Position numbers and translations under genes: made by a program. Of a stretch of DNA of 64,000 nucleotides, positions 9,801-19,500 are shown piece after piece. Under the pieces are notes generated by a model. That model worked only from the letters and a program-made list of their open reading frames with translations, did not search any database and was not told the origin of the DNA. Origin of the DNA: Cytophagaceae bacterium (GTDB lineage: Bacteria > Bacteroidota > Bacteroidia > Cytophagales > Cytophagaceae); assembly GCA_025454925.1 (NCBI GenBank), contig JALONM010000016.1, positions 1 through 64,000 of the forward strand. Reading direction: 5' to 3'. Each line of letters starts with the position of its first letter. Position 1 is the stretch's first letter.

Positions 9801-10024
9801 TTTCAGGCAGTCGCTATCAGGATGGATTGTATTATTACGAAAGCACCCGCGATGCTGCCACGCACTTCTTCATTCACTACCTTCCCAAAGGCACCTATGT
9901 ATTTGAATATCCGTTGCGCGTTTTCCATAAAGGAGATTTCAGCAATGGCATTACACAAATGCAATGTATGTATGCGCCAGAGTTCACCACCCATAGCGAA
10001 GGCATTCGCATACAAGTAAAATAA
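3803..10024 (+). CDS. Alpha-2-macroglobulin family protein (giant, with thioester motif)
   Basis: A 2073-residue secreted protein. The signal peptide ends near TSMA-QQ at residue 28. There is no lipobox cysteine, so it is soluble in the periplasm or exported rather than a lipoprotein. An MG2 domain is marked by DRSIYRPGQTIYFKG near residue 630. A low-complexity Lys/Glu/Ser stretch at about 1215-1290 precedes the A2M core, where QETAFFYPVLQTDEKGN opens the domain. The thioester motif CAEQ (Cys1527, Gln1530) is intact, followed by the alpha-helical toroid and a C-terminal MG10-like domain. Bacterial A2Ms are thought to trap attacking proteases. In many bacteria they pair with the penicillin-binding protein PbpC, but no such gene is adjacent here. 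A run of five TGG codons (6101-6115) encodes five tryptophans in a Trp-rich loop. Confidence 0.9.
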   Translation: MKILFSKSMVTWVTLFFGWFLFTTTSMAQQKEYAAHWKKVDSFSLKGLPESALKEVDLIFKKASEEKNVEQLVKASIHQLKFKSWREEDAVAKNIEDLEAHQRQAEPAAKALLNSMLAEIYWSYYQQNRYKFSNRSVTSEYNATDLRTWDLQKLVERVRDKHLLALQDKEVLKKISTTSYPELIDAGYNTASLRPTLYDFVAHRAIDFFSGEEPNITKPAEQFSCNDPRFLSNASAFATFPITTPDSLSFRFFAMKIMQEMIVFHLADKQPAALVDADLLRLRHAFTWSTDPEKDVRYLEALQHLEKTYQEHESSAEASYYIAFWHYEKGHAYKPLQSSPVQWEYKKALEICDRIIASRKGTAGAINCQSLKDQILSKEISLTVEEVQFPEKPFRVRVAYKNVPALFYRIYPTTGDELEKIREEADNYYKKNKEYKSYDQLLIEYFTKKQAIKSGQYKLPLEGDYQTHSAEVSLAAVPAGEYVILCSDNSLFQFKTGVVSFEITQVSNITFLRKNTVNQDHEFYVLHRETGQPLQGAQVQLWYEVYDYRTYKYKRVNGGQYTSDTAGYFIVPASTEESKSYSIDITWKNDRYFRSSKGARQRSFYLSRKPEEYSYESYQTTYFTDRSIYRPGQTIYFKGLLIKTDHFKSHSVVPNFPVVVTLYDVNHKEVSKLELKTNEFGTYNGSFTAPSGVLTGQMHITDGYGSTYVSVEEYKRPKFEVKMLPAQGSFRLNDMVTAKGEAKSYSGAPVDNAQVKYRVVREARFPWWWWWRCGSFPSSPAVEITSGFTKTNEKGVFEVSFKAIPDASVSAEARPTYTYKVYADVVDLNGETRSGSGTVTVGYVALQLDVQIEDRVLKNSKNTSFTIKTNNLNGEFEPAKGTITVYQLQSPGRIFRSRLWERTDKQVLTKEEFYAQFPYDVYEDESNSAQWTRKKMQTYSFNTADKKEIQLKELFGYAPGKYVIEIESVDAFGNPVKEFKEVTLYDAEATALPYAEENWIHAVQATGEPGETAIINIGSGYEQVRMIYELVQDGRVLKREILTLNKSQQRIQVPLKEEYRGNIGIHMAFIKANRVYTQALTIEVPYSNKELDISFETFRNKLLPGEKDQWKMKISGYKGDKVLSEMVATLYDASLDAFKPHAWNFNPYRYYYQSSLWDSGNSGFGVSQFNNYAINWNQVAAMYYRQYSHLNWFGYSFYSSFRNYYAFDTRRERSLPAKSMMKKSKDAPSPSLSMDEGAEMEESAAPIALASSEVDDSVKGQVQEKKPSGGSGKEDKKDSGEVQVRKNMQETAFFYPVLQTDEKGNVIISFTIPEALTKWKMLGFAHSQDLRIGSVTNELVTQKELMVVPNAPRFFREGDQITFQTKVTNLSSKKMSGMVSLQLFDAISMKPLDDLFAGTKGNREAGPSKGIPENQFDAEPAQSAMVEWSLKIPEGIGAITYRVIARADKFSDGEEMAIPVLTNRMLVTESLPLPVRSKQQKTFVLEKLSNNQSPTLRHHKLTLEFTSQPAWYAIQALPYMMEYPYECAEQTFSRLYANSIASHVVNSDPKIKRVFDSWQQASPDALLSNLEKNQELKAVLLEETPWVRQANNETERKRRVAVLFDLNRMSNELDRAIDKLKKMQKAGGAWPWFDGLPEDRYMTQHIICGIGHLDKLGIRIIKEDDRLVDMTEQGIQYLDRKISEDYIELKKLEKKGHIKLSDNHTGYTQIHYLYTRSFFSQGMNDDTKEAVEYYKGQIKKYWLENGIYMKGMIALALHRSGEKEICKDIIKSLKEFSLKSEEMGMYFKEGWGMYWYQAPIETQALMIEVFDEVAADQQSVDDLKVWLLKQKQTTDWKTTKATAEACYALLLKGTNWLASDDMVEIQVGSEKINPQTRPDMKVEAGTGYFKTTWNGSEIKPEMAKVKVHKKDEGVSWGALYWQYFEQLDKITPHETPISIKKELFVQQNSATGPVIKPISKEALQVGDLIKVRIEIRVDRAMEYVHLKDMRASGLEPVNVLSGSRYQDGLYYYESTRDAATHFFIHYLPKGTYVFEYPLRVFHKGDFSNGITQMQCMYAPEFTTHSEGIRIQVK

Positions 10025-10035
10025 ACCACCCTCCA

Positions 10036-10070
10036 AAGGCAGATCCGAAAGGTTCTGCCTTAATTTTTTT
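10036..10070 (+). terminator. Terminator after the A2M gene
   Basis: An 11-bp stem with one mismatch (AAGGCAGATCC with GGTTCTGCCTT, GAAA loop) followed by TAATTTTTTT. The next gene starts only 5 nt later, so that gene depends on read-through or on this being leaky. Confidence 0.65.
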
Positions 10071-10075
10071 ACAGA

Positions 10076-10432
10076 ATGGCATATATTTTTTGGCTCGCGT
10101 TGTTCATTTTTCTTTTCCTGACCTTGGCATTCAAGCCCTGGAATTATACCCAAGCTTCGTGCTGGTCTGAATTGAATGTTGAAAAAGTTTGTACGTATGT
10201 GGAATGGAAAGACAAGACTTCTAAAATTGGAAAGGTGCTGGTGGCTAACTACGAAGTAAAATTGGAAGGGGAAAAATTACTCTTTTATAAAAAAAATTCT
10301 TCCATCCTTCAGTTTACCGTCACCAAAACGGAAGGCATACAAATGGCCGGCACCAGCAGCAAGTACCACAAGGGCAAAGCTGAGCGCGCGTTTTGCGAGC
10401 TGTTAAAATATGCCACCTTGCGTGGTTATTAA
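10076..10432 (+). CDS. Small single-pass membrane protein, unknown function
   Basis: A 118-residue protein that I do not recognise. Residues 3-21 form a hydrophobic N-terminal segment (signal anchor). The remainder is a compact, probably beta-rich domain with two cysteines (29 and 38) and the basic stretch SSKYHKGKAERAF near the C-terminus. Normal codon use and a complete frame support a real gene. It sits 51 bp after the A2M gene with a terminator between them, so co-transcription is uncertain. Confidence 0.55.
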   Translation: MAYIFWLALFIFLFLTLAFKPWNYTQASCWSELNVEKVCTYVEWKDKTSKIGKVLVANYEVKLEGEKLLFYKKNSSILQFTVTKTEGIQMAGTSSKYHKGKAERAFCELLKYATLRGY

Positions 10433-10487
10433 ATCGGTATTTTCAAAATTGTTGATTCAAAATTCCTAAAGTCCATAATTTTGATTT

Positions 10488-10525
10488 TCTTTTTCTATGG
10501 AAGAATTTTTATGGAGAAAGGAGCG
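10488..10525 (+). repeat. Family B repeat remnant
   Basis: TCTATGGAAGAATTTTTATGGAGAAA resembles the tail hairpin of family B with changes. It lies directly before family A copy A3. Confidence 0.4.
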
Positions 10526-10540
10526 TTAAGGGATCTTCTT

Positions 10541-10623
10541 GGGCGTGTCCCGCGCGGCCTGTCGGCCGCCCTGGGTCGGGCTATACGCTAGCGCCTATGG
10601 CGCTGCGCTGCTATCCCTCACGC
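10541..10623 (-). repeat. Family A repeat, copy A3 (short)
   Basis: Reverse-orientation copy running from GGGCGTGTCCC to CTATCCCTCACGC, with CGGGCTATACGC inside and short hairpins GCGGCC with GGCCGC and AGCGCC with GGCGCT. A separate 8-bp hairpin (GTTGGCGC with GCGCCAAC) follows immediately. At 83 bp it is the most compact copy with both ends intact. Confidence 0.8.
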
Positions 10624-10651
10624 GTGTTGGCGCTGCGCGCCAACAAATTTC

Positions 10652-10895
10652 AACCGGCTTTTCTCCATAGAAGCGAAGCGCACTATGGAGAAAGCTCATG
10701 GATCGTAGATCCATGGCCGGTAATCCCGACTTAGAAAATCATGGGCTATGGAGAAAGCTCATGGATCGTAGATCCATGGCCGGTAATCCTAGCGAATAAA
10801 ATCAGAGGCTTTGAAAAGAATTTTTTCTTGTTCTATTCATGCTGAAACCCTTGATTGGATGAGTCGTTTCTCCACTGAAGAATTTCTAAGGAGAT
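10652..10895 (+). repeat. Family B repeat, copy B2 with internal duplication
   Basis: Starts AACCGGCTTTTCTCCATAG. The block CTATGGAGAAAGCTCATGG followed by the GATCGTAGATCC hairpin and GGCCGGTAATCC occurs twice in direct orientation (about 10682-10727 and 10746-10790), so the copy is about 60 bp longer than others. The tail hairpin is degenerate (TTTCTCCACTG with TAAGGAGATA). It is flanked on the left by A3 (reverse) and on the right by A4 (forward). Confidence 0.8.
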
Positions 10896-10921
10896 ATATT
10901 GTTTAAAACAAGGCAGGATTT

Positions 10922-11018
10922 GCGTGAGGGATAGAGTGTAAAGCCTGGCGTCGTGGTGGCGCTAGAGGCGCCACCACCGGCCCTTGTGGCGTCTTCAGCG
11001 CCACAAGGGACACGCCCC
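10922..11018 (+). repeat. Family A repeat, copy A4
   Basis: Forward copy from GCGTGAGGGATAGA to GGGACACGCCCC. Two hairpins: GGTGGCGC with GCGCCACC, and CTTGTGGCG with CGCCACAAG. Compared with A2 and A5 it lacks the GATAGCCCG block. A3 and A4 form an inverted pair around B2. Confidence 0.8.
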
Positions 11019-11108
11019 ATATCCTTTGGTATTGCTCCCAATCAAGATTCATTAATGATGAAAGATTTAGCAGCATACCCAAGGAGTATCAGTATCTTGG
11101 ATTTCCGA

Positions 11109-11765
11109 TTAAAGCAGTAAAGGCAACAGTTTATAATAAACGATAAACGCCATTACGCCGGTTCCGAGCGCCAATACAACGATGCCATGCTCTCTTTCTG
11201 TTTTATTGAATAAATAAACAGTTTCGCCATTTGGCAGCGTTTTTTTTCGCGAGCGCATCAGGTAACCGCAAATGATTGCTCCAGGAAAAAATAAAACACA
11301 CATCAGGTACCCAAGCACGATGCCTGTATAATTGGTGCTCCCCGGAATTTTGAGTTCTTCGATGCGCTCCTGTTCCAGATTCCTCAAACGATCCTCGCTT
11401 ACATGTTCCTCACGTTTAGCTAAAAGTAGTTTAGCCATGGCAGCGTCCTCAGGGGCCCACTCATCTTTTTTTCGAAGCAAATTCCAAAGTTCTCCAATGG
11501 TAAATTCCTGCAGATAGTGATCCGGCGGAATATCTTGCAAGGTTAATCGATGCTTCGATTCCCACAGCAAATTCGTTTGACTGAAGTATTCCGGCGGAAT
11601 GCTCACGTGATATCTATATTCCAGCATATTGGCTCCATATACCTCATTCAGGTACATAGAAGAATGAGAAGTTTGATATGGAATAGCATGCTTCTCTAAT
11701 ACATCGCAAAATTCCTGCATGGATGCTTCGTCCTCAAACGAACGGTAGTTTTGAAAGGAACTCAT
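11109..11765 (-). CDS. Membrane protein of unknown function downstream of the Omp85 gene
   Basis: A 218-residue protein. The N-terminal 70 residues (NYRSFEDEASMQEFCDVL onward) have the layout of small domains that compare two-helix/strand units across a residue pair, loosely like DUF2007-type modules. This is an impression, not an identification. A charged middle stretch (about 95-140) is followed by two transmembrane segments near 147-168 and 193-216. It begins 14 bp after the Omp85-family gene on the same strand and is the last gene of the ruvA-sprA run. Function unknown. Confidence 0.65.
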   Translation of the reverse strand: MSSFQNYRSFEDEASMQEFCDVLEKHAIPYQTSHSSMYLNEVYGANMLEYRYHVSIPPEYFSQTNLLWESKHRLTLQDIPPDHYLQEFTIGELWNLLRKKDEWAPEDAAMAKLLLAKREEHVSEDRLRNLEQERIEELKIPGSTNYTGIVLGYLMCVLFFPGAIICGYLMRSRKKTLPNGETVYLFNKTEREHGIVVLALGTGVMAFIVYYKLLPLLL

Positions 11766-11779
11766 GTGCGTATTTAACT

Positions 11780-13504
11780 TTAAAAGCGGCTGGTAATGCC
11801 AAAATGAATTTTGGATAAATTAATACTAATGTCAGTATCGGCCGACCGACCAAGGGAATATACAAAATTAAATACTCCGGCTGGAGTAGAAAACGATAAG
11901 CCAGCTCCAAAGCCAAGCGGCCAGTCATAACGGCGTTGCGGATTGATTGGATTGTCTAAATACCCCTGGTCTGCAAACAGCAATAGGTACGACGTTTCCT
12001 CCGTGTAAAATCGATATTCCAGTGTTGCCACTCCATACGTAGCGGCAAAAAAGTTATTTTCGTTGAAGCCCCGCAACGACCTCAGTCCACCAATCCGGTA
12101 CAAGTCGTTCAGAAATACATTCTCCTGGTTGTTGAATAATTTTCCTCCTTGGATCCTCGAAAGAATGACACTCCGCTTGCCTAGTTTAGAATAGCGTTCC
12201 ACAGAAGATTCTACATTCCATTGCTGTGAATTGAGTTGTACATTCGCATAAGCAGATTCTGCTATACCATTATTTTTCCTGATGATTTTATTTCCCAAGG
12301 TACCTTGTGTTTGAACTATCCAGCCGCGATGCGGGAAAAAATAGTCATCCGTTTTATTCCATTCCAACCCAAGCCCATACATATAATGGTTGTAATCGGA
12401 AAAGGGAAGTTTATTGTTCTGTATCTGGAGTACATTCTCCGAAAGTACACGCGAAGTTTTGAGTCCTGTGATGAGATTAATTTTCGTATAATTTCCGATT
12501 CGATTAGATCCAACCAAACGGCGATTGATGGAAAGAAAAGTACTGTCTTGTTTCAGCATCTGAAACGTAAATTTCATGTCCAGCGGCGATCCCAGCAAAC
12601 GAGGATGCGCGTAGGTGAAATCAAGATTTTGAGTGAGCTCCTTAATTTTTTTCCATTCCAATTGCAGGGTTTTTCCAGTACCAAAAAGATTACGGAGGTT
12701 CAGGTTCAATTCTCCGGTGAGCAGCAAGCGCCGGTTATTACTTTCGTTCGGAAGAAATCCGATGATACCATCGGCCGTGCTTACTTTTTTGTCTTTCAAA
12801 AAAACAACCACGGTAGCTTTGTTTTCGCGAAAGTTAACCAAGGCAGGTCTCATGGAAATCAGGTATGGCAATTCGCGAAGCAATACAGGAATTTGATCGA
12901 TTCGGTCTTGCGCATACAATTGATCTTTGTAAATTCTCAAGTGCCTCGATAGAAATCGTTTTTTTACTTTTATTTTACCTTCAATCTGTAAAGAGTCAAA
13001 GTAAATTTGTGGACCTTTATCCCAACGCAACACCGCCTCCACTTCATTATTCCGCAGTTGAAACGAATCCAGGCGAATGCTGGCAAAAGGCAATCCATTG
13101 TTCTCAGACCAGCGTACAATGCTGCTTTCCAATTTGGCAATTTGTTTTGCCTGCAAAGGTGCCTTACGGTAATCCCTTGCATGAAAATTAATTTTCGATA
13201 ATACAAGCTCCGGTACATTTCCTCTGCGAAGATAAGCCCATCGAAAAGAGTCTCCACAATACAAGTAAGCACGAATGCTTCGGCCCTCCTGGCAAATACT
13301 GTCGTAGCCGGCAGTCAGAAAGGAACGCGCGTGCCATTCTTCTTGCTTGCGCTTTAAAAATTGAAAAGCAGAAAGGCTGTCTTTGAATATTTCTTGCTGA
13401 TCCTTCACACTGCTATCGCTGTGCAGGATGCGCAGTGTATAGTTTTGTTGGCCTGAAACAATCAGGGATATCAGCAACGATATAATCAATACTAGTATCC
13501 GCAT
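11780..13504 (-). CDS. Omp85-family outer-membrane protein (POTRA plus beta-barrel)
   Basis: About 574 residues from the ATG at 13504. A TTG seven codons upstream is a less likely start. The signal peptide ends near IVSG-QQ. Residues about 95-240 contain POTRA-like units, for example the stretch YFDSLQIEGKIKVKKRFLSR. The C-terminal half is a beta-barrel of the D15/BamA type with the loop-6 motif GGLRSLRGFNENN and a terminal aromatic (ITSRF). Omp85 proteins insert or translocate proteins or lipids at the outer membrane. With fewer POTRA units than BamA, it is more like TamA/ShlB-type members. It starts 38 bp after sprA on the same strand, which raises the possibility that it helps assemble the huge SprA barrel; that is inference from position only. 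Confidence 0.85.
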   Translation of the reverse strand: MRILVLIISLLISLIVSGQQNYTLRILHSDSSVKDQQEIFKDSLSAFQFLKRKQEEWHARSFLTAGYDSICQEGRSIRAYLYCGDSFRWAYLRRGNVPELVLSKINFHARDYRKAPLQAKQIAKLESSIVRWSENNGLPFASIRLDSFQLRNNEVEAVLRWDKGPQIYFDSLQIEGKIKVKKRFLSRHLRIYKDQLYAQDRIDQIPVLLRELPYLISMRPALVNFRENKATVVVFLKDKKVSTADGIIGFLPNESNNRRLLLTGELNLNLRNLFGTGKTLQLEWKKIKELTQNLDFTYAHPRLLGSPLDMKFTFQMLKQDSTFLSINRRLVGSNRIGNYTKINLITGLKTSRVLSENVLQIQNNKLPFSDYNHYMYGLGLEWNKTDDYFFPHRGWIVQTQGTLGNKIIRKNNGIAESAYANVQLNSQQWNVESSVERYSKLGKRSVILSRIQGGKLFNNQENVFLNDLYRIGGLRSLRGFNENNFFAATYGVATLEYRFYTEETSYLLLFADQGYLDNPINPQRRYDWPLGFGAGLSFSTPAGVFNFVYSLGRSADTDISINLSKIHFGITSRF

Positions 13505-13542
13505 GAGAAAAGAGCTATTCAACAAAACCGTTGATTACCGCA

Positions 13543-16500
13543 CTACGACAAGCTAAACCGGAGTTGCAGTCCGAACGACGTAGTATTTCTTTTGAACGAA
13601 GTAGAAACACGTGGAATGGCTCGTGTATGTTCGAAATAAAATTGAGTGGTAAGCCGTTGCGAAACATTATAGGAGGCAGTAGGCCGGAATTGAATGTTGG
13701 TGTTGCCTGCTGTAATGATGCTGTTTTCATCCAACACACGCTGGTATGCTTTATTATCTTTGACGCTGAAATCAATTCTTACATTCAATTCTCTCTCTAA
13801 AATTTTATCTCTGCCTCGAACTTTGAATGGCAATTTGGTGCCTGATTTGGCAAAGCCAAAACCAACTGTAATATCGTTGCTGATGTCTTCACGCATTTGG
13901 ATGTTGGATAAGGCCAGTGTTAAGTTTCTGGAACGCTTGTATTCGATGCGGTACGAAAGTTTTCCTTTGGTTTTGATATTGATGCCAAGGAAAGGTCCGA
14001 AGTTTTCACGAATGTTCACCTGTTCTAATAAATATACAGGTAATAACAAACTGTCGTCGTTGAGTACCCCCTGTCCCGACTGAAACTGACGGTCAATATC
14101 AAAATCGGGTCGAATGTAATCATATCCGTACAAGGTGGAAGAACTGAAACTACCGATAGAATACATAGAGTTGTACGTATGTGTCAGTGTTATGGAAGTA
14201 AATCGTTTACTGAGTATAGGTATTTTGTTCAGACCTGAATAGTTGATGCTCCAGTTCGGCAATGGCAATTTAGGGAAAGAGCTGAGTTTTACTTTTTGTG
14301 GGTCTCTGCCGGTGTAAGCCGCGAGGAATGCAGGAATCAGCACGTCTTGGGAATTATTGCTGTAGCCCGTGTTGCCAAGCCGGGAACGGATAATGGTTCT
14401 GTACGATTGAAAACGATCGAAGAAGGGATTGGAATTAGTGGTTTCGCTATTTCTTCCGAAGCTACTGAGAATCGATATGGTAGATAGGGAGTAAGTACCC
14501 GTGCGAGAAGGACTTTCGGAAACATAAAACATGCTGTCCGGATTTTCGGAGGATACACGGAATAATTCCTGATAGTTCCAGCCTTTGTTCTTCTTCATGT
14601 CGACCATGATTTTAAAATCCTTGAAAGGTTCTACCGTTGTATTAGCAGTAAATCCTACGGTCTGATTCGCGAGGAAAGGAGCGTTGAGTTCCCGTTCTTT
14701 GGATATCCATCCATTTTCAGCCATATCAAAACGCACATTGGTGTTTTGCGATCCAAACATAAAAGGAAGAATATCTCCGGAATTGCTCATCTGGGAAGTG
14801 TTTCCGCGGGTGTCAACGCCAAAGTAAGTTGGTACCGGCATATATCCTGTAATCGACATACCCTGAGCGATGTTAGCCCTCAGGTTAATGTTTCGGATAA
14901 GCATCAATGTACGCAACGCAGCCTTTAAGGCTTTCATGTCGGGTTTTGTTTCGGTGGTGTCCTTGGCGGCCGCTTTCTTTTTGGCTTCCTCTGCCTTTTG
15001 CAAGGCTGTTTTTTTGGGAGCCGGGCTGTTGATGCTTTTCAGGAATTTTGATTTGTTGTAGAGCATTTCAAAATTCAATTTAGTGTCGACACTCAGGTCT
15101 CGTTTGTTTTGTAACAAGTTACCCATGGTATCTCGCTGAATCAAAGAACCGGAAGCCCAGATGGCGCTGGTGCCGTATTTCAGATTGGTGTTGTTGATCC
15201 ATGCAAATACTGGAAATTTATCGATCGGTAATTTATAAGTAAGAGATGCCGATTGTTCAAAGTTTTTTAAGCGCCCCATGTTTTTAAAATTGCTCCAAAC
15301 GGAATCTTTATAGGCCTGGTCGCCCGGAGCGCGCGCAGGTTCATCTACAATAGCCAGAGCAGCGGCGTCGTAATTCAAATTGATGTTTTTGGTAAGTCCC
15401 CAGCCAAGCGCATAAGAGCGGTTGAGCGTGAAGGCTTTTTCATACAAGGCTTCCTGTCCTGCCGTCAGAGGACCGGATTCATAATATTGCGTCCGGATTA
15501 ATCTTCTGTCCAAATCATTACGGAACGTAAAAGTATTGGGAACAAAAGAAAGGTTGAAGTCCTTGATAGGTTTGAAATAGGCAGATTTTACTTTTGATTT
15601 TTTGAAAGGTTCCAGAGGTTTGGCTTTGAATGAATAGGTGTATTCTACTCCGCCTTTGTAATTTAAAAAAGTATAATCTTTCAATTCATACGAAGTTCTT
15701 TTGGTTTCATTATACCCTACAGTAAAAGAGAGGTTTTCGATGTCCCAAAAATGCGACTTGGCATCTTTCTTTACTTTTACTTTTTTGAAGTTGGTAAAAC
15801 TTATTGTTCTTCGTGTGGTAATGTCGTAAACCAATCTCCTGTATTCCCGTTTTTCTTCGGCAGATTTATTTTCCAGCGAACGATCCATCTTCACGTCTTT
15901 GTCAAGGGGATTGTATTCAGGCATCACTTGTTTGCGGTCATAGCTCACATACATGGGGAGTTTGATGCCGGCTTTCTCCGGGATAAACTTATCTAGGGTC
16001 ACCGCTGCCGAAGAACCATATTCCAAAGTATTGGCCAATTCACGCTGCGAGATCCGCTGATCAAGGGATCCGAAGCCTACACTGGTAAATTTACCGGAAG
16101 CAGTTACCGTGGCCAGGTCAGCGAGTTTGGCGTTCACCCTCGCCATCGTGGCCCAGGAAGATTTTCGGACAAATTGAGTTGTCCGCAATTCATTGACCCA
16201 AATATTACCCGATTTCTCAGATCGGTCGTTGTCCGCCGGATCCAGCGGATTGATATCCGGATTCCGGATACCAACCATTAAAATCGTAACCGTGCTCAGG
16301 TCCGGATTCCCTGTCACATGGACCCAATATTTACCAACTTTTTGTTTAAAGGAAGCTTGTAAATTATTATTCGTAGCCTCATTTCTGGCGAGCTTTACAT
16401 TAATTATGTCCTCGATGGCAATATCAATTTCGTTTTCCTCGCGCCATACCTCGTTTTGGGCTGCATTGCCGGGTTGACTGAAATAAAGGGGTACTTCTAC

Positions 16501-19500
16501 TTCGTAAAAGTTTTGAGTAAGGTCAGTTCCCAATCGAAGGAAAGCAGTAAGTTGACCGTTTTTAACGTCGCTGGGGGCATCCGCATGTATAAACATGTTG
16601 AGGCGCTTATAGTTGAGAAGGTTTAGTTCACTGATGTTTTTAAAAGCGGCTTTGGCGTTTTTATTGTCAAGGTCCGTAACGGAAATCTTTAATGATTGCT
16701 CATTGATTTGCCTGTTAATGGTAGAGGTGGCATCCTGATCGCGGATTACGCCGGGAGGAAGTACATATGGGTAAGGCTGCCCGGGAGAAATAGATCCATT
16801 TTCCTCCACATTTACCGTAGAGATCAAAAGAGGATCATCGTCAATTTCTGGATCGCTCGGTGCGAAACTATTTTCCGGCAAATCGCCAACATAAGCACGC
16901 CACTGGTTAGATACCAGTTGCAGTTGAGCAAAGCGCAAGGCCACAGGACTTTCAAATCCGGTCATATACATACGCATGAAGCGTATACTTTTAAATCCGG
17001 ATATGTTGCCAATGGTAGCGTTTGGATTACGAATAGGAATCCGGAACTGATACCAGGTGACTGTTTCGGAAGCCCCTTCCTGCTTGGGATCAGGAACGGT
17101 AGTAGTGGTTTTGCCCACAATAAAATTCTGACCCACCTGAAATTGCGTTGGGTCAATATTGATTTCATATTCGTAATACTCGTTTACCGTGCTCAGGGTG
17201 TTATCCTGGTTGATGTCTTCGTTATCTGGCTGTACATAATTGGAAGCGGTAGGGTTGTCGGTGGGCGAATTGTTTTCCATTCCGGAGAAACGCTTATATC
17301 GCTTAGTAAGCCCATCCTCATCTCCAAAACGTCCATCCAGGTAATACACAAAGTCATCGTTCGATCGGTCATCCGGATTTTCTGCCGGACCTACTGCCGG
17401 AAATTTTGATGCTTCTTCAGTGTTACTAAGTCCGTCGAGTCCTACGTCTTGTAAAGAACGAGATGCCGGGTTGTTGTCGAAAGCATTGTTTAAAGGAGTG
17501 CGGGTTGGAATTTTCCCCCACGTATTATCCTGCACAGAACTTTGGTCAGAACCTACCGGGATGCCATTTTCAGACGATTGTAATTCGTCTTTCAGCACGT
17601 CTTCCGAAATATTTCCCAGGTTAAAAAATAGTTTTCCTCGGTTGGAGGCGTTAAAAGGAACACCGTCGATATCGTTAATCAGGTTGGGAGCGGTATCGTC
17701 GATATAGGGACTCATCATCCAAAATTCCAGGTATTGAATATTGGCATTGTCGAAATCTATATCGTTCCGGATATCGCGGGTAATACCAGCCCAATTACCA
17801 GATGAAATGCCTAAACTGGGATTGTAGTTGTAAGGTCCACGCTCCTGAGGGAAATACACCAGATCTAGTGTAGTTTGATTTTGTTGTAATTGCTGATCCA
17901 CATAGCCTGGGAAAATTTCTCTCACGGCAATTGGCCTGTCGAAATGATTTCTGCCTATATTTTCTACCAATAAATTGGTATTACCTTGACCGGATATGTA
18001 CAAACTTTGATCGGCATTGTACCAGGAGAGCAAAGCCCTGCGGTATCCATTGTTTAGAGATCCTGAGCTTGCTTCGGGGAAACGCAGTGGGGTAGCGGCC
18101 AATCGCCAGCGAAAAGGGGAGCGCACAAAATCAAACGGAGTTTCTGCCGATTCAAAATCGTCGATGAATGCAGCTCCACCCTCTCCATTCTGATCCAGGG
18201 CTTTGTTGTAGCCAGGAATAAAGTGCGCAAATTCACCTTGTGCTGTAATGGTCGATACAGCCTTTGTTTGAATAATGGGCAAGGCATCCACCAATTTGGT
18301 GAGCAACCTCGAGTCGCGTTTGTAATTGGCATCGAGTCCCCAGAGCGTATTGCTCGAAGGTTCATCCCCAATATTTACACGTGTGATGGTGGGTCTTTCG
18401 TTCTGATGCAGAAATGTACCCCCAAACGAAACATCTTTATTGATCACGTACTCCAATCGTGTACCCATAAAGGATTTTTGCCGTACGTTAAATAAATCTT
18501 GTTTTTCGTAATTGATTTTGACCTCTTGGCCCGAAGCGAGAATTCCTTCGTTCAGAATGCGGACTTTACCTTGGCTATAATCTACGGTATAATCTACTCC
18601 CTCTGTCAGGGCCCGGCTGCCGGCGGTTACCTTAACCGATCCGGGAGCAATGTTGATTCCCTGCAATGGAATTTCATTCGAAGAGCTGGATTGAAAGCGT
18701 CCTTTAAAGTAGTATTTATTTTTTCTGGAAATTTGACTCGCATCGCTTTTGGTAGAGTCGTAGAGCTCATAAAAATTGTATTTGTCTTTGAGTTCCGCTT
18801 CGTTGTTGTTGAACTGCGAAGCAATGGTGGCGCCGAAAGGCTCTAATACAGGGAAAATGATACGTCCAAATTTGGGATCAATGGTAACATTTTCTACAAA
18901 GTCAAAATTTCCATCCGGATAGGGGTCTCCGTTCATGTTCAAACGGTCGAGGCCGAAAGTGCGCACCAAGGGAACATTTTTAGTACGCTCACCTTCTTGC
19001 AGTGTAGGAATATCGGCACCAGAAATATCATCGCGATAGATCACACGGAATTGAAATCCTTCTCTTGAAATCTGTGAACTTCCCAGGTTGTAGATGTTTT
19101 TCATCATCAAATCCCAGGTTGGCAAATTGGTTTTAATACTGGCTGGTTTCAGCAATTTCAGGAAGATGACCTCGTCGGTGGCATTACTATCCACAGCATC
19201 TCCGTTGAGGTCTCCCACTTTGTAGTTTTTTCCATCGAAGGAATATTCATAGGCTACAGCCAGTATCTCATAAGGTCGTAAGGGTGTGGTTAGGGAAATA
19301 TAACCTAAGTCTGCGTTGTAGGTGAATTCTTCGTTGCGGAGTTTACGGGCATTGTTGAGCACTTCAAAATCAGTACCCTTTACGAGTCCATCGGCTTCTA
19401 ATTGGTTGGCGACCGAAATAGGATTCCGGTAAAGATCTCCCGGGTCTTTAGTATAGCGGCGTAAATGGTTTACACTATCGTATGCCGGGGCATTAGTAGG

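Noticed and set aside
12236-12952. Plus-strand frame of 238 codons opposite the Omp85 gene
   Set aside because: Antisense shadow. The Omp85 frame has a signal peptide, POTRA units and the LRGF motif.
16696-17409. Plus-strand frame of 237 codons opposite sprA
   Set aside because: Antisense shadow of sprA, with no signal peptide or domain. sprA is unambiguous in this region.
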